Part shown: piece after piece, positions 52,858 to 63,380 of the stretch
Layout of the letters: the number at the start of each line of letters is the position of its first letter
How positions within the stretch are numbered: the stretch's first letter is position 1
From: Scheffersomyces stipitis CBS 6054
Lineage: Eukaryota; Ascomycota; Pichiomycetes; Serinales; Debaryomycetaceae
Assembly: GCF_000209165.1 (NCBI RefSeq)
Contig: NC_009048.1
Location: 124,001-188,000 of the forward strand
Length of the DNA: 64,000 bases
Reading direction: 5' to 3'
Notes under the pieces: model-generated
The model's input: the letters and a program-made list of their open reading frames with translations, nothing else
What the model was told of the DNA's origin: nothing
The model's database searches: none
Position numbers and translations under genes: made by a program

Positions 52858-55800
52858 ATGTCCGATGCCTCTATAGGGAAAGAATCCCAGGAACAGAAGA
52901 AGAACATCCCATCCAACTCGTCCACCGTGTCAGACACATCTTCCATCAACGAATACCAGGGTTTCAACAGATCCACTGCTGCTGATGTGCAAGAACTCGC
53001 CAGAACAATCACCCATGAGTCATACACCTTTGAAAACGGTGCCGGTGTCGGCTTGCCAGACCAGGCCTCCTCCATCGGTCTTATCAAGTACTTGTCGCAC
53101 ATGTCGCAAGTGCCAGGTGTCAACCCATATGTTGAAGAAGAGACTAATCCGGAATTAGACCCCAACAGCGAGTCGTTCAATGCCAAGTTCTGGGTCAAGA
53201 ATTTGAGGAAGTTGTACGACTCCGATCCCGAGTACTACCAGCCTTCCAAGTTGGGTATTGCCTACCGTGACTTGAGAGCCTATGGTGTCGCTGCTGACTC
53301 CGACTACCAACCTACTGTGACCAATGCCATCTGGAAATTCGCTGTAGAAACTTCTAGAACGTTCCAAAAAGAAGATCCTTCGCGTTACTTCGACATTTTG
53401 AAGCCTATGGATGCCATAATGAAGCCTGGTGAAGTCACCGTCGTCTTGGGAAGACCTGGTTCTGGATGTTCGACTTTGTTGAAGACCATTTCTGCCCATA
53501 CCTACGGTTTCCATGTTGGCGAAGAATCGAGAATCACCTACGACGGGTTATCGCCTCAAGATATCGTTGACAACCACCGTGGTGATGTCGTATATTCGGC
53601 TGAAACTGATGTCCATTTCCCTCACTTAACTGTAGGAGACACCTTGGAGTTCGCAGCCAGATTGAGAACTCCCCAGAACAGAGGTCTCGGCGTCGACAGA
53701 GAAACCTACGCTAAGCACATGGCCAGTGTATACATGGCCACATACGGGTTATCTCATACCAGAAATACCAACGTCGGTAATGACTTCGTTAGAGGTGTTT
53801 CTGGTGGTGAAAGAAAAAGAGTCTCTATTGCCGAAGTATCGTTGTCAGGTGCCAACTTGCAATGTTGGGATAACGCTACCAGAGGTTTGGATGCCGCCAC
53901 TGCTTTGGAATTCATCAGAGCCTTGAAAACTTCGGCCACTATTTTAGAAGCCACACCTTTGATTGCTATCTACCAGTGTTCCCAAGATGCCTACGATTTA
54001 TTCGATAACGTGGTATTGTTGTACGAGGGCTACCAGATCTTCTTTGGTAAAGCTGAAGATGCTAAGACATTCTTCGTCAACATGGGTTACGAATGTCCAC
54101 AAAGACAGACTACTGCCGATTATTTGACTTCTTTGACTAACCCTGCTGAAAGAATCGTCATTCCAGGCTACGAGAACTCGGTACCTAGAACAGCCAAGGA
54201 GTTCGAAGCCTACTGGAAGAGCTCTCCAGAGTACAAATCCTTGGTTGAAGAAATTGAGCAGCATTTTCAAGATGTTGAAACCAATAACGTCAAACAATCA
54301 TACCTCGATTCTCACGTTGCCAAACAGTCGAAACACCTCTCGCCAAAGTCGCCATACACCGTTTCGTTCTTCATGCAAGTCAGATACATCATGGGAAGAA
54401 ACTTTTTAAGACTTAAGGGTGATCCTTCCATTGCTATTTTCTCAGTCTTTGGTCAAGGTGTTATGGGTTTGATCTTGTCTTCTGTGTTCTACAACTTGAG
54501 TCAAACCACTGAGTCCTTTTACTACAGAGGTGCTGCTATGTTCTTTGCTGTGTTATTCAATGCGTTTGCCTCTCTTTTGGAAATCATGTCTCTTTTTGAA
54601 GCCAGACCTATCGTTGAAAAGCATAAGAAATACGCTCTTTATCGTCCTTCTGCCGATGCTCTAGCTGGTATCATTACAGAATTACCTACTAAGTTGTGTA
54701 TGTCTGTTTCGTTCAACTTCGTCTTCTATTTCATGGTCAACTTCAGAAGAACACCTGGTAACTTCTTCTTCTATTGGTTGATGGCTGGTTGGTGTACGTT
54801 GGTGATGTCACACTTGTTCAGATCATTGGGTGCTGTGTCTACGTCTTTGGCTGGTGCCATGACTCCTGCTACTGTTTTGTTACTTGCCATGGTTATTTAC
54901 ACTGGTTTCGTCATTCCTACTCCAAAGATGTTGGGTTGGTCCAGATGGATCAACTATATTAATCCCGTGGGTTATGTGTTCGAGTCGTTGATGGTCAACG
55001 AGTTCCACGAACGTGACTTTGAATGTGCCACTTTTGTTCCAACGGGTCCTAACTATGTGAACGTACCTGAAGATGCCAGAGTCTGCAATACTGTTGGTGC
55101 CAGACCCGGCTCGAACATCGTTCTGGGTACCGACTACCTTGCTCTTTCGTACCAGTACTACCACTCTCACAAGTGGAGAAATCTCGGTATCACTATTGCC
55201 TTTGCTGTTTTCTTCTTATTTGTCTACATTGCGTTGACTGAGTTCAACAAGGGTGCCATGCAAAAGGGTGAAATTACCTTGTTCCTTAGAGGCTCATTGA
55301 AGAAGCACAAGAAGGAAGCCAAGAAAGGTAAGGCTAACGTGGCTGACATTGAAACCGCTGACACGAACGAAAAGATTGGTTTCAGTGACGAATTGGATGC
55401 CACTAAGAACAAATCGAGTTCCAACTCTGGCGATAACTCCTTGCCTTCTTCTAAAGACATTTTCCATTGGAAGGACTTGACCTATCAAGTGAAAATCAAG
55501 AGTGAGGAGCGTGTTATCTTAAACCACTGTGACGGTTGGGTTAAACCAGGCCAATTGACTGCTTTGATGGGTTCTTCTGGTGCAGGTAAGACTACGCTTT
55601 TGAACTGTTTGTCTGAAAGAGTCACTACTGGTGTTATCACTGATGGTGTCAGAATGGTTAATGGTCACTCTTTGGATTCTTCTTTCCAGAGATCCATTGG
55701 TTATGTCCAGCAACAGGATTTGCATCTTCCTACCTCGACTGTCCGTGAAGCCTTGAGATTCTCCGCCTACTTGAGACAACCCAATTCGGTTTCAAAGAAG

Positions 55801-57396
55801 GAAAAGGAAGAATACGTTGAATACATCATCGACTTGTTGGAAATGTACGACTACGCTGACGCTTTGGTTGGTGTTGCCGGTGAAGGTTTGAATGTTGAAC
55901 AGAGAAAGAGATTGACTATCGGTGTTGAATTGGTGGCCAAACCCAAATTGTTGTTGTTTTTGGATGAGCCTACTTCTGGTTTGGATTCGCAAACTGCCTG
56001 GTCCATTTGTAAGTTGATGAGAAAGTTGGCAGACCATGGTCAAGCAATTTTGTGTACTATCCATCAGCCCTCTGCTCTTTTGTTGAAGGAATTTGACCGT
56101 TTGTTGTTCTTGCAAAGTGGTGGTCAGACTGTGTACTTTGGAGACTTGGGTGAAAACTGTTCTACCTTGATTGAATACTTCGAGAAATACGGTTCTCACC
56201 CATGTCCTAAGGAAGCTAACCCTGCCGAATGGATGTTGGAAGTTGTCGGTGCTGCTCCTGGTTCCCACGCTAATCAGGACTACCATGAAGTCTGGAAGAA
56301 CTCTACCGAATACAAGGACGTGCACGAGGAGTTGGCTAAAATGGAAAGAGAATTGGTTTTGCTTCCAAAGGATGACTCACCAGACTCGCACTTGAAATAC
56401 GCTGCTCCAATCTGGAAGCAATACTTGATCGTTTCGGCTAGAGTCATCCAACAAAACTGGAGATCGCCTGGCTACATCTACTCCAAGTTGTTCTTGGTAT
56501 TGTCTTCTGCTCTTTTCAACGGTTTCTCTTTTTTCAAGGCTGACAGATCGATGCAAGGTTTGCAAAATCAAATGTTTGCCATCTTTATGTTCTTCATTCC
56601 TTTCAACACCTTGGTGCAACAGATGTTGCCTTACTTTGTTAGACAGAGAGATGTCTACGAAGTGAGAGAAGCTCCTTCCAGAACATTCAGTTGGTTTGCC
56701 TTTATTACTGGCCAGATCACTGCTGAAATCCCATACCACGTTGCTGTCGGTACTTTATCATTCTTCTGCTGGTACTACCCTGTTGGACTCTACCAGAATG
56801 CAGTCCCAACCGACCTGGTTAACTCTCGTGGTGTCCTCATGTGGTTGTTACTTACGAGTTTCTTTGTCTACTCCGGTACCATGGGTCAGTTGTGTATGGC
56901 CTTCAACGAATTGGCCGACAACGCTGCTAACTTGGCTACATTGTTGTTCACCATGTGTTTGAACTTCTGTGGTGTCTTAGCTGGACCTGATGTGTTGCCC
57001 GGCTTCTGGATTTTCATGTACAGAGCCAACCCCTTCACATACTTGATCCAGGCTATTTTGTCTACTGGTTTGGCCAACACTTCAGTAGTCTGTTCTCCAA
57101 ATGAGTTGGTTCCTTTGAACCCTCCTAATGGTCAAACTTGTTTGGAATACATGCAACCCTACATCGACGCTACTGGAGGTTACTTAGTTGACGAGAATGC
57201 CACATCAGGATGTCAATTCTGTCAAATGGCAAAAACCAACGATTTCTTGAAGTCTGTCAACGCCTTGTACTCTGAAAGATGGAGAAACTTCGGTATTTTC
57301 ATTGCCTTCATTGCCATCAACATCATCTTGACTGTTGTATTCTACTATTGGGCCAGAGTTCCAAAGGGTACCAGACAAAAGAAGTCGTCCAAGTAG
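52858..57396 (+). CDS. CDR1: PDR-subfamily (ABCG) multidrug ABC transporter
   Basis: Full-size plasma-membrane drug efflux pump of 1512 residues in NBD-TMD-NBD-TMD order, like C. albicans Cdr1 and S. cerevisiae Pdr5. The N-terminus (INEYQGF, then PGVNPY and NAKFWVKNLRKL) follows Cdr1 closely. NBD1 has the degenerate Walker A GRPGSGCSTLL, with Cys at the usual Lys position (about 204). It also has the signature VSGGERKR and the atypical Walker B CWDNATRGLD. NBD2 has a normal Walker A GSSGAGKTTLL (about 903-913), a degenerate signature LNVEQRKRLTIG and LLFLDEPTSGLDSQ. Two sets of membrane helices are at about 510-780 and 1200-1500. This asymmetry of ATP sites is the family norm. Strong codon bias suggests high expression. 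The ortholog group is clear; the CDR1 symbol is by resemblance. Confidence 0.9.
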   Translation: MSDASIGKESQEQKKNIPSNSSTVSDTSSINEYQGFNRSTAADVQELARTITHESYTFENGAGVGLPDQASSIGLIKYLSHMSQVPGVNPYVEEETNPELDPNSESFNAKFWVKNLRKLYDSDPEYYQPSKLGIAYRDLRAYGVAADSDYQPTVTNAIWKFAVETSRTFQKEDPSRYFDILKPMDAIMKPGEVTVVLGRPGSGCSTLLKTISAHTYGFHVGEESRITYDGLSPQDIVDNHRGDVVYSAETDVHFPHLTVGDTLEFAARLRTPQNRGLGVDRETYAKHMASVYMATYGLSHTRNTNVGNDFVRGVSGGERKRVSIAEVSLSGANLQCWDNATRGLDAATALEFIRALKTSATILEATPLIAIYQCSQDAYDLFDNVVLLYEGYQIFFGKAEDAKTFFVNMGYECPQRQTTADYLTSLTNPAERIVIPGYENSVPRTAKEFEAYWKSSPEYKSLVEEIEQHFQDVETNNVKQSYLDSHVAKQSKHLSPKSPYTVSFFMQVRYIMGRNFLRLKGDPSIAIFSVFGQGVMGLILSSVFYNLSQTTESFYYRGAAMFFAVLFNAFASLLEIMSLFEARPIVEKHKKYALYRPSADALAGIITELPTKLCMSVSFNFVFYFMVNFRRTPGNFFFYWLMAGWCTLVMSHLFRSLGAVSTSLAGAMTPATVLLLAMVIYTGFVIPTPKMLGWSRWINYINPVGYVFESLMVNEFHERDFECATFVPTGPNYVNVPEDARVCNTVGARPGSNIVLGTDYLALSYQYYHSHKWRNLGITIAFAVFFLFVYIALTEFNKGAMQKGEITLFLRGSLKKHKKEAKKGKANVADIETADTNEKIGFSDELDATKNKSSSNSGDNSLPSSKDIFHWKDLTYQVKIKSEERVILNHCDGWVKPGQLTALMGSSGAGKTTLLNCLSERVTTGVITDGVRMVNGHSLDSSFQRSIGYVQQQDLHLPTSTVREALRFSAYLRQPNSVSKKEKEEYVEYIIDLLEMYDYADALVGVAGEGLNVEQRKRLTIGVELVAKPKLLLFLDEPTSGLDSQTAWSICKLMRKLADHGQAILCTIHQPSALLLKEFDRLLFLQSGGQTVYFGDLGENCSTLIEYFEKYGSHPCPKEANPAEWMLEVVGAAPGSHANQDYHEVWKNSTEYKDVHEELAKMERELVLLPKDDSPDSHLKYAAPIWKQYLIVSARVIQQNWRSPGYIYSKLFLVLSSALFNGFSFFKADRSMQGLQNQMFAIFMFFIPFNTLVQQMLPYFVRQRDVYEVREAPSRTFSWFAFITGQITAEIPYHVAVGTLSFFCWYYPVGLYQNAVPTDLVNSRGVLMWLLLTSFFVYSGTMGQLCMAFNELADNAANLATLLFTMCLNFCGVLAGPDVLPGFWIFMYRANPFTYLIQAILSTGLANTSVVCSPNELVPLNPPNGQTCLEYMQPYIDATGGYLVDENATSGCQFCQMAKTNDFLKSVNALYSERWRNFGIFIAFIAINIILTVVFYYWARVPKGTRQKKSSK

Positions 57397-58307
57397 ACTT
57401 TTCTATTGAGCTAAATACCCTACTTAATACTGTGAATTAGTTTATTTTACATAGAGCTTATAAACAATTAATATTAGATCTATAAAGAAAGGACATGTGA
57501 GAACGTATTGGTATACTGGAGAGGGTAGTTAACATTAGAATATAGACAACGACGAAGAATTTTGAACATTGAGTTGGATTAGAGAGCAGCTGACGAGTGA
57601 AATACACAGAACGATACAATTACAAGGAATGGAACTGTTAGAGAATCAATCAGAGACTCGGACTAGTTCTTAGTGCCAGGAGAGAAGCACTCTTGACTCC
57701 AAATAGCGACTAGGCAATGAAATAAGAGTCATCATAGACATAATACGCTAGCGGCCTGGAACGTTTTCCAATTCCACAGTATTTCTCAGTCCCCATACAG
57801 AATAGCTGACTATTAGCCCCAGAAATAGTGAGACTATTATTCTCGCTTAACATTTCTAGGCTGATTCCGTTCCAGTGATTCTGCTCCACAGATTCAGGGC
57901 CAAATGGAGATCAAAATATACGCTACAAACGAGAGCGAAAGTCTAAGCGATGGTGCATTTATACGACAGCGGACCTGAAGCCAGCCGTGGACAGCACTCT
58001 TCCATCGTATATACACATTGTTACACCCGGCCAGTTTCAGCTAAGCTCAAATATGGTCAGGAGGTGTAGAACGGCATAAATGCGAAAAATCATGCGACGA
58101 ATTTTCGTGCGATTTCATCTCACCATCTGGACTCAGGACGAAGTATAAAGGATAGCAGAAATTCTTTAGCAAGTAGCAGTTAATTATTGGCCGATTGTTG
58201 ATTTTAGGCCGATCTTCATTGGTATTTAAGTTTCGGATTTTGCAAATTTTCCAGATTTTTCAGTCATTTGATATTCATTCCACCTCAATTATTTACTCTC
58301 GCAACAA
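57397..58307. promoter_or_regulatory. HEM13: HEM13 upstream region
   Basis: 910 bases between two plus-strand genes. Two ATTGTT cores, in ACACATTGTTACAC (about 58012-58025) and CCGATTGTTGAT (about 58192-58203), resemble hypoxic Rox1-type sites, which regulate HEM13 in S. cerevisiae. No gene is seen. Confidence 0.45.
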
Positions 58308-59279
58308 ATGGTCTCGTATGAACAGATCCACGACAAGTCGTTTTCCATCAAGGAGCGGATGGAAGCATTGGTGAGACAAAAGCAGAAGGAAATCACTGAG
58401 GCCATCTCCAAGTTAGACACTGTAGACTTCCACACCGACACCTGGACCAGAGGTGACAATGGAGGGGGAGGCCAGTCGATGGTGATTCAGAATGGTACCA
58501 CTTTCGAAAAAGGAGGGGTCAACATTTCTGTGGTACATGGTAAGCTTCCTCCTGCAGCCGTGGCCAGGATGAAGGCCGACCACGCGAACTTGAAGGGTTC
58601 AGATGATGATGGCTCTGTCAACTTTTTTGCTTGTGGTTTGTCCTTGGTGATCCACCCTATCAATCCTCATGCTCCTACGACCCATGCCAACTACAGATAC
58701 TTCGAGACTTCGGATCCAGTATCGGGCGAGACCCAGGCCTGGTGGTTTGGAGGAGGCGCTGACTTGACTCCCTCGTACTTGTACGAAGAAGATGCCAAAC
58801 ACTTTCACCAAGTCCATAAGGACACCTTGGACAAGTACGATAAGGAGTTGTATCCAAAGTACAAAAAATGGTGCGACGAGTATTTCTTCATCAAGCACAG
58901 AAACGAGACTAGAGGTATCGGAGGTATTTTCTTCGACGACTTGGACTCCAAACCTGCTGATGACATTTTGCGTATCATAGAGTCGTCGTTCGATGCCTTC
59001 TTAGCTGCCTATGTTCCCATCGTAGAAAAGAGAAAGGACACTCCCTACACTCCAGAACAAAAGCAATGGCAACAAATCAGAAGAGGCAGATACGTAGAGT
59101 TCAACTTGGTCTTGGATAGAGGTACCCAGTTTGGTTTGCAGACACCAGGTTCTCGTGTCGAGAGTATCTTGATGTCGTTGCCAGCTACTGCCAGTTGGGT
59201 CTATGACCACCATCCTGAGGCAGGCAGCGAAGAGGAGAAGTTGATCAAAGTGTTGCAGAACCCAGTCGAATGGGTTTAA
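58308..59279 (+). CDS. HEM13: Coproporphyrinogen III oxidase (oxygen-dependent)
   Basis: Cytosolic heme-pathway enzyme that converts coproporphyrinogen III to protoporphyrinogen IX using O2. 323 residues, the usual yeast length (328). Diagnostic segments are [19 protein letters not shown]-type [50 protein letters not shown] and [16 protein letters not shown]. It ends in [22 protein letters not shown]. No targeting peptide. The start is well placed relative to family members. Confidence 0.96.
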   Translation: MVSYEQIHDKSFSIKERMEALVRQKQKEITEAISKLDTVDFHTDTWTRGDNGGGGQSMVIQNGTTFEKGGVNISVVHGKLPPAAVARMKADHANLKGSDDDGSVNFFACGLSLVIHPINPHAPTTHANYRYFETSDPVSGETQAWWFGGGADLTPSYLYEEDAKHFHQVHKDTLDKYDKELYPKYKKWCDEYFFIKHRNETRGIGGIFFDDLDSKPADDILRIIESSFDAFLAAYVPIVEKRKDTPYTPEQKQWQQIRRGRYVEFNLVLDRGTQFGLQTPGSRVESILMSLPATASWVYDHHPEAGSEEEKLIKVLQNPVEWV

Positions 59280-59447
59280 CCTATTGCTTGTATATATGTA
59301 TAACCATGTTGAATATATAACGATTAGTTTCAAATTGAAGTTCACTAGAACTGTAAGGTTTATAGATAGAGGCGCAAAATGGTTGCGAAAAATTCACCTC
59401 ATTTTCTTATCACTAATCTCACGGTTAAGGCGAAGACCCATAATGAT

Positions 59448-61196
59448 TTACGTAACTGAGTGTGACGAAGAGCTCATGTACGTCAACACCTCCCTTTCCG
59501 CTATATCTATGACAGAGTCTACCTGTTGAAGATAGAGCCTTTTCTCAAGTTGTTGTTTCTCTACTTCCAAATCACAGATTTCACTTTGCATCAAGGTTCG
59601 AAACTCATCACCTCCCTCAAGGGGTTCTTCAGCAAGTAGAGTCTTCTTCTTCTCTATTAACGTAAGTGTCTTTGACAATTCGTCCTCAATGTCTTCTGGT
59701 GTGTTGAGCCTAGGTTTCTGTATTTTGAACCAACTTGAAATATTCCACTTCGAACTTTTCGGTCTGCAATTGAACCCTATTAGTTCTTGTTGGTCACCAC
59801 TATCATCCAGCGGAGGGAGGGGAATCAGCTCTGGTTCCGCCAAATCTGTATTTCCAGGAGGCAAAGTACTTAATTCACTATTTGCTACTGATTCAAGATC
59901 AGTGGAAGAGGCAGAAATACTAAATACTTGAGGTTGATTTACTTCATTGGAGTGGCCATTCTCATTGGCATTCATATTTTCCCAAGTTTTGGAAACAGTA
60001 CTTAACCAGTTCTGGATGTACTTGTTTTGAGCAGCTTTTTCGCTTGACACAACAAGAGAAAGAGATTTTATTTCTTCATTTACCAGAAGTGGTTTTCTAA
60101 TCATATCAAAACTTTCAGAAACCTCATTAGGCGTTACATTGGTTGCCTTTGAGACAGTCTTGGTGCTAGGGACTTTGACTTCAAGGTCATCTTCCTTGCC
60201 ATTGTCGACTTCCGGATTCTTATAATCCACTTGTATTTCAGAATCGTGGCATTCTGGTCTATCTCCACTAGGTCTGGAGTTTGAAAGATGCGATCGCTTA
60301 TTCCAGGTCCTCCTACCACCATGTAATCTCGAAGAAAATAGGTTTCCGAAGATTTGAAATTGAGATGTTGCTGCAACACCTTTTGATGGTTCCTTGACTC
60401 CTGCTACTGGTTCATAACAATCTTGTTTCTCTGGTTTCTTATCATGAACTGTTGCTAAAGTATTTCTGACTTCGGAGAATAATTCCTTATCATTTCCAGC
60501 TTCTTGTAGTTGACTCCAAGTTTTCCTGGGTTTAGCAAGTCGTGGTGGATGATAATTGTGTGTTTCAATTTTGTCATAATATACTTTACTATCAGAGAAT
60601 TTGGGTATAGCTCCCCAAGCCTCTTTATAGTTTCGATGACGGCGACAATATTCGTCAATTACCATTTCCTGTTCCATGTCAATTGAGGGCGTCCATTCAA
60701 TACTATCACCAGGACCCAAAATGTCACCATTGATCTGATTTACAACTACTTCGTCAAGATATGGTACAGTAACACCCTCGTGCTGGAACGTATCTAAGGA
60801 ACAATTTTCAAAAACACAGGAAATATCTTCAATTAACTTCAGTAGCTCATCATATTCAAAAGATTGGGTTGGTGGTTTGAATACCTTTTGACAATCTCTA
60901 GGTGGAACTTGATATTGTTCCATTTCATTCTTGCACGGTTCTGTATCAAACAGTGTTTCTGGTCTAGAAAAAATTCTCTTCAGTTTATAATTATTGCCAA
61001 ACGAAGCAATACTGTCATTACTGATAGTTGCTTCTTTAGAGAGCTCAGGTAAACATGAATTTCTTTGAGTTTTCTTGCGAGAAGCTTTAACTGAATCATC
61101 AGAAAATGAATAATTGAGCTGATTTTTACATTGACTACCTAGACGCTCTATAATGACAAACAGAGGATCGAAGTTAGAAGGAGCCCAAGCAGGCAT
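59448..61196 (-). CDS. Unrecognised hydrophilic protein (582 aa) with C-terminal coiled coil
   Basis: I do not recognise this protein. From the ATG at 61196 it begins MPAWAPSNFDPLF. The open frame extends 21 codons further upstream but has no ATG there. It is hydrophilic, with no membrane segment or known motif. The central block about 155-225 (VPYLDEVVVNQINGD, EEYCRRH-like YCRRHRNYKEAWG, KVYYDKI) looks ordered, and long Ser/Glu/Lys-rich stretches look disordered. A likely coiled coil lies at about 500-565 (ELSKTLTLIEKKKTLL, LEVEKQQLEKRLY). It lies divergently next to LRA3 but has no zinc cluster, so it is not an obvious rhamnose regulator. Confidence 0.7.
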   Translation of the reverse strand: MPAWAPSNFDPLFVIIERLGSQCKNQLNYSFSDDSVKASRKKTQRNSCLPELSKEATISNDSIASFGNNYKLKRIFSRPETLFDTEPCKNEMEQYQVPPRDCQKVFKPPTQSFEYDELLKLIEDISCVFENCSLDTFQHEGVTVPYLDEVVVNQINGDILGPGDSIEWTPSIDMEQEMVIDEYCRRHRNYKEAWGAIPKFSDSKVYYDKIETHNYHPPRLAKPRKTWSQLQEAGNDKELFSEVRNTLATVHDKKPEKQDCYEPVAGVKEPSKGVAATSQFQIFGNLFSSRLHGGRRTWNKRSHLSNSRPSGDRPECHDSEIQVDYKNPEVDNGKEDDLEVKVPSTKTVSKATNVTPNEVSESFDMIRKPLLVNEEIKSLSLVVSSEKAAQNKYIQNWLSTVSKTWENMNANENGHSNEVNQPQVFSISASSTDLESVANSELSTLPPGNTDLAEPELIPLPPLDDSGDQQELIGFNCRPKSSKWNISSWFKIQKPRLNTPEDIEDELSKTLTLIEKKKTLLAEEPLEGGDEFRTLMQSEICDLEVEKQQLEKRLYLQQVDSVIDIAEREVLTYMSSSSHSVT

Positions 61197-61791
61197 GATT
61201 GCAGAGATATTAATTTCAGCTGATTGTTTGTATACCAACTGTAGTACTTTAAGAGTCAAGGCGCCAAATGATATTTTGCAACCTCAAACGATCTTTCGCA
61301 GCCAAATCCGAAAGCAAAATTGAACAGCATTTTCAGTGGAAAGTGACATAACTAATAACATAAAATCCAGAATTTCTGGACAGCTCTACAGATGTTTTAT
61401 TCTTGATAGTATCTTATAATTTCTTAGATATAGCTAAAATAAAACCCAGTAGTGATTTATCTGACTTTTGTTGGTCTCTCCCATAATGCAGAGAAATGAA
61501 TTGTTCACCTATAATAACTGTTAACGCCTTAATTACCAAGAAGTAGGAACCACTTCCCGACAGTCAATGCCGGCAAAAAAACCCGATCGATGGGCACATA
61601 TGAGCAGATGGGGGAGGAGAAGGAGCTCGGTCAAAGGTACGTTTCGCTGTAAGATTGTCCCCCACCAAATTTTTGTAACCTCTCGGCACAAAGATTCTGC
61701 GAAGTGTGGGGCTATAAATGGCTCCAGATTTCAACCTGCTGAAGAGAATTAGCCCCCAGAATCACCATAAACCACTTCCAGACTAACCAAA
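61197..61791. promoter_or_regulatory. LRA3: Divergent promoter region of LRA3
   Basis: A TATAAA at 61713-61718 lies about 75 bases before the LRA3 start. GCTCGG (61625-61630) is shared with the reverse strand of the LRA1 promoter site. CGG-N9-CCG occurs at 61571-61585. Two near-Mig1 stretches (CCCCACCAAATTTTT at about 61659 and GTGTGGGG at about 61704) each miss the consensus by one base. Confidence 0.45.
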
Positions 61792-63081
61792 ATGCTGGTA
61801 AAAGACTTCCCACAGATCAAAAGTATCAAAACTTTCATTTTCAACCAACCCGGCGTCGGCGGAGACTACCATAATGTTGAAAGGGGCCATTGGTTGATCG
61901 ACCATCCCATTGCCAACCCCATGTCCAAGTTTGAAGAGTACCGTGCCTCTCGTGTCAGTTGGGGAATCAATGTTTTGGGTTCTTTCTGTGTTGAAATCGA
62001 AGCAACGAATGGCGTTAAGGGATTTGCTACTGGTTTTGGAGGCCCACCTGCTTGCTGGTTAGTAGCCAATCATTTCAGACGTTTCTTGATTGGAGCTGAT
62101 CCAAGAGATACTACTTTGTTATGGGATAAGATGTTTAGAGCTTCCATGTTTTACGGTAGAAAAGGTTTGACTGTGGCTGTCATCAGTGTCATAGATTTGG
62201 CTATCTGGGACTTGTTGGGAAAGTTGAGAAACGAGCCCGTCTACAAGATGATTGGAGGTGCTACTAGAGAAAGATTGGACTTTTACTGTACTGGCTGTAG
62301 ACCAGACATAGCTAAGGAAGTTGGTTTCTGGGGAGGTAAAGTTGCTTTACCTTATGGTCCAGCAGAGGGTCACGATGGTCTTAGAAGAAATGTCGAGTTT
62401 TTGAGAAAGCATCGTAAGTCCGTAGGACCAGACTTCCCCATTATGGTAGATTGCTACATGTCTCTTAATGTATCGTATGTTATCGATTTGGTAAATGCTT
62501 GCAAAGACTTGAACATCAACTGGTTTGAAGAGGTCTTGCATCCAGATGACTTTGACGGTTTCCAGAAGTTGAAGAGTGCCTGCCCGTGGATGAAATTCAC
62601 AACTGGTGAACATGAGTACTCCAAGTATGGATTCAGAAAGTTGATCGAAGGTAGGAATGTAGACATCTTGCAACCTGATATCATGTGGGTCGGTGGTCTT
62701 ACTGAAATCCTCAAGATCTCTCATCAAGCTGCTGCCTACGATATTCCAGTAGTTCCACATGCTTCTGGTCCATATTCGTACCATTTTGTAATCTCTCAAG
62801 AAAATACTCCATTCCACGAATACTTGTCGAACTCTCCGGACTCGATGTCTGTGTTGCCAGTATTTGGGGAACTTTTCACCGATGAACCAGTTCCTACAGA
62901 AGGTTATTTGCTGATTACGGAATTTGACAAACCTGGGTTTGGCTTGACTTTGAACCCAAAGATCGAGTTGATCAATGGCGACTGCTTATTATCGCCTAAT
63001 CCAGAAAGACCATTAAGTATTCAAAATGGAAATGGACATGCAAAGACCAATGGCAATGGAACCATCAAGAATGGCCATTAG
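61792..63081 (+). CDS. LRA3: L-rhamnonate dehydratase
   Basis: Third step of the non-phosphorylative L-rhamnose pathway: dehydrates L-rhamnonate to 2-keto-3-deoxy-L-rhamnonate. 429 residues of the enolase superfamily. The Mg2+ ligands are visible as Asp220 (VDCYM), Glu246 (WFEEVL) and Glu273 (TGEHEYS), with a catalytic His323 in VVPHASGPYSYH. The N-terminal capping domain spans about 1-130. RPDIAKEVGFWGGKVALPYGP is typical of rhamnonate dehydratases. A Gly/Asn/His-rich tail (about 400-429) extends beyond the bacterial enzymes. Codon 2 is CTG, read as Ser in this clade. Its neighbour is the pathway's first enzyme, transcribed in the same direction. Confidence 0.93.
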   Translation: MLVKDFPQIKSIKTFIFNQPGVGGDYHNVERGHWLIDHPIANPMSKFEEYRASRVSWGINVLGSFCVEIEATNGVKGFATGFGGPPACWLVANHFRRFLIGADPRDTTLLWDKMFRASMFYGRKGLTVAVISVIDLAIWDLLGKLRNEPVYKMIGGATRERLDFYCTGCRPDIAKEVGFWGGKVALPYGPAEGHDGLRRNVEFLRKHRKSVGPDFPIMVDCYMSLNVSYVIDLVNACKDLNINWFEEVLHPDDFDGFQKLKSACPWMKFTTGEHEYSKYGFRKLIEGRNVDILQPDIMWVGGLTEILKISHQAAAYDIPVVPHASGPYSYHFVISQENTPFHEYLSNSPDSMSVLPVFGELFTDEPVPTEGYLLITEFDKPGFGLTLNPKIELINGDCLLSPNPERPLSIQNGNGHAKTNGNGTIKNGH

Positions 63082-63345
63082 ATATTCTTATATTTGTGAA
63101 TCTATAGAATGACATACGCTATAACAGAAAGGTAACTTTCAACTCGTAAAAGGCTAATATGGGGCCTGTCACTAAATCTGCTATAGACAACTACTCATTT
63201 TCAGTTAATTATGATCTCAAGTGAGTGTATACTTCTTCATTAGTTTATGAACACCCCTGCTATTGGTATGGTCTAGTGCTTCGCAAACCATCTCCCGACC
63301 AGGTCTCATCTTTGTAGGATTCCTCGAAATAAATGTGTACCCCTC

Positions 63346-63356
63346 CCCCGCATTTT
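63346..63356 (+). promoter_or_regulatory. LRA1: Mig1-type glucose repression site
   Basis: CCCCGCATTTT fits the full Mig1 consensus (GC box plus AT-rich flank) and sits immediately upstream of the CGGAG/CTCCG palindrome. Confidence 0.5.
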
Positions 63357-63362
63357 TTTCAC

Positions 63363-63380
63363 CGGAGAATTAATACTCCG
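63363..63380. promoter_or_regulatory. LRA1: CGGAG-N8-CTCCG inverted repeat (putative Zn2Cys6 operator)
   Basis: A perfect 5-bp inverted repeat with an 8-base AT-rich spacer, the layout bound by dimeric zinc-cluster activators. Confidence 0.6.

Noticed and set aside
59448..61196. Orphan protein as the rhamnose cluster regulator
   Set aside because: It has no Zn2Cys6 or other DNA-binding motif.
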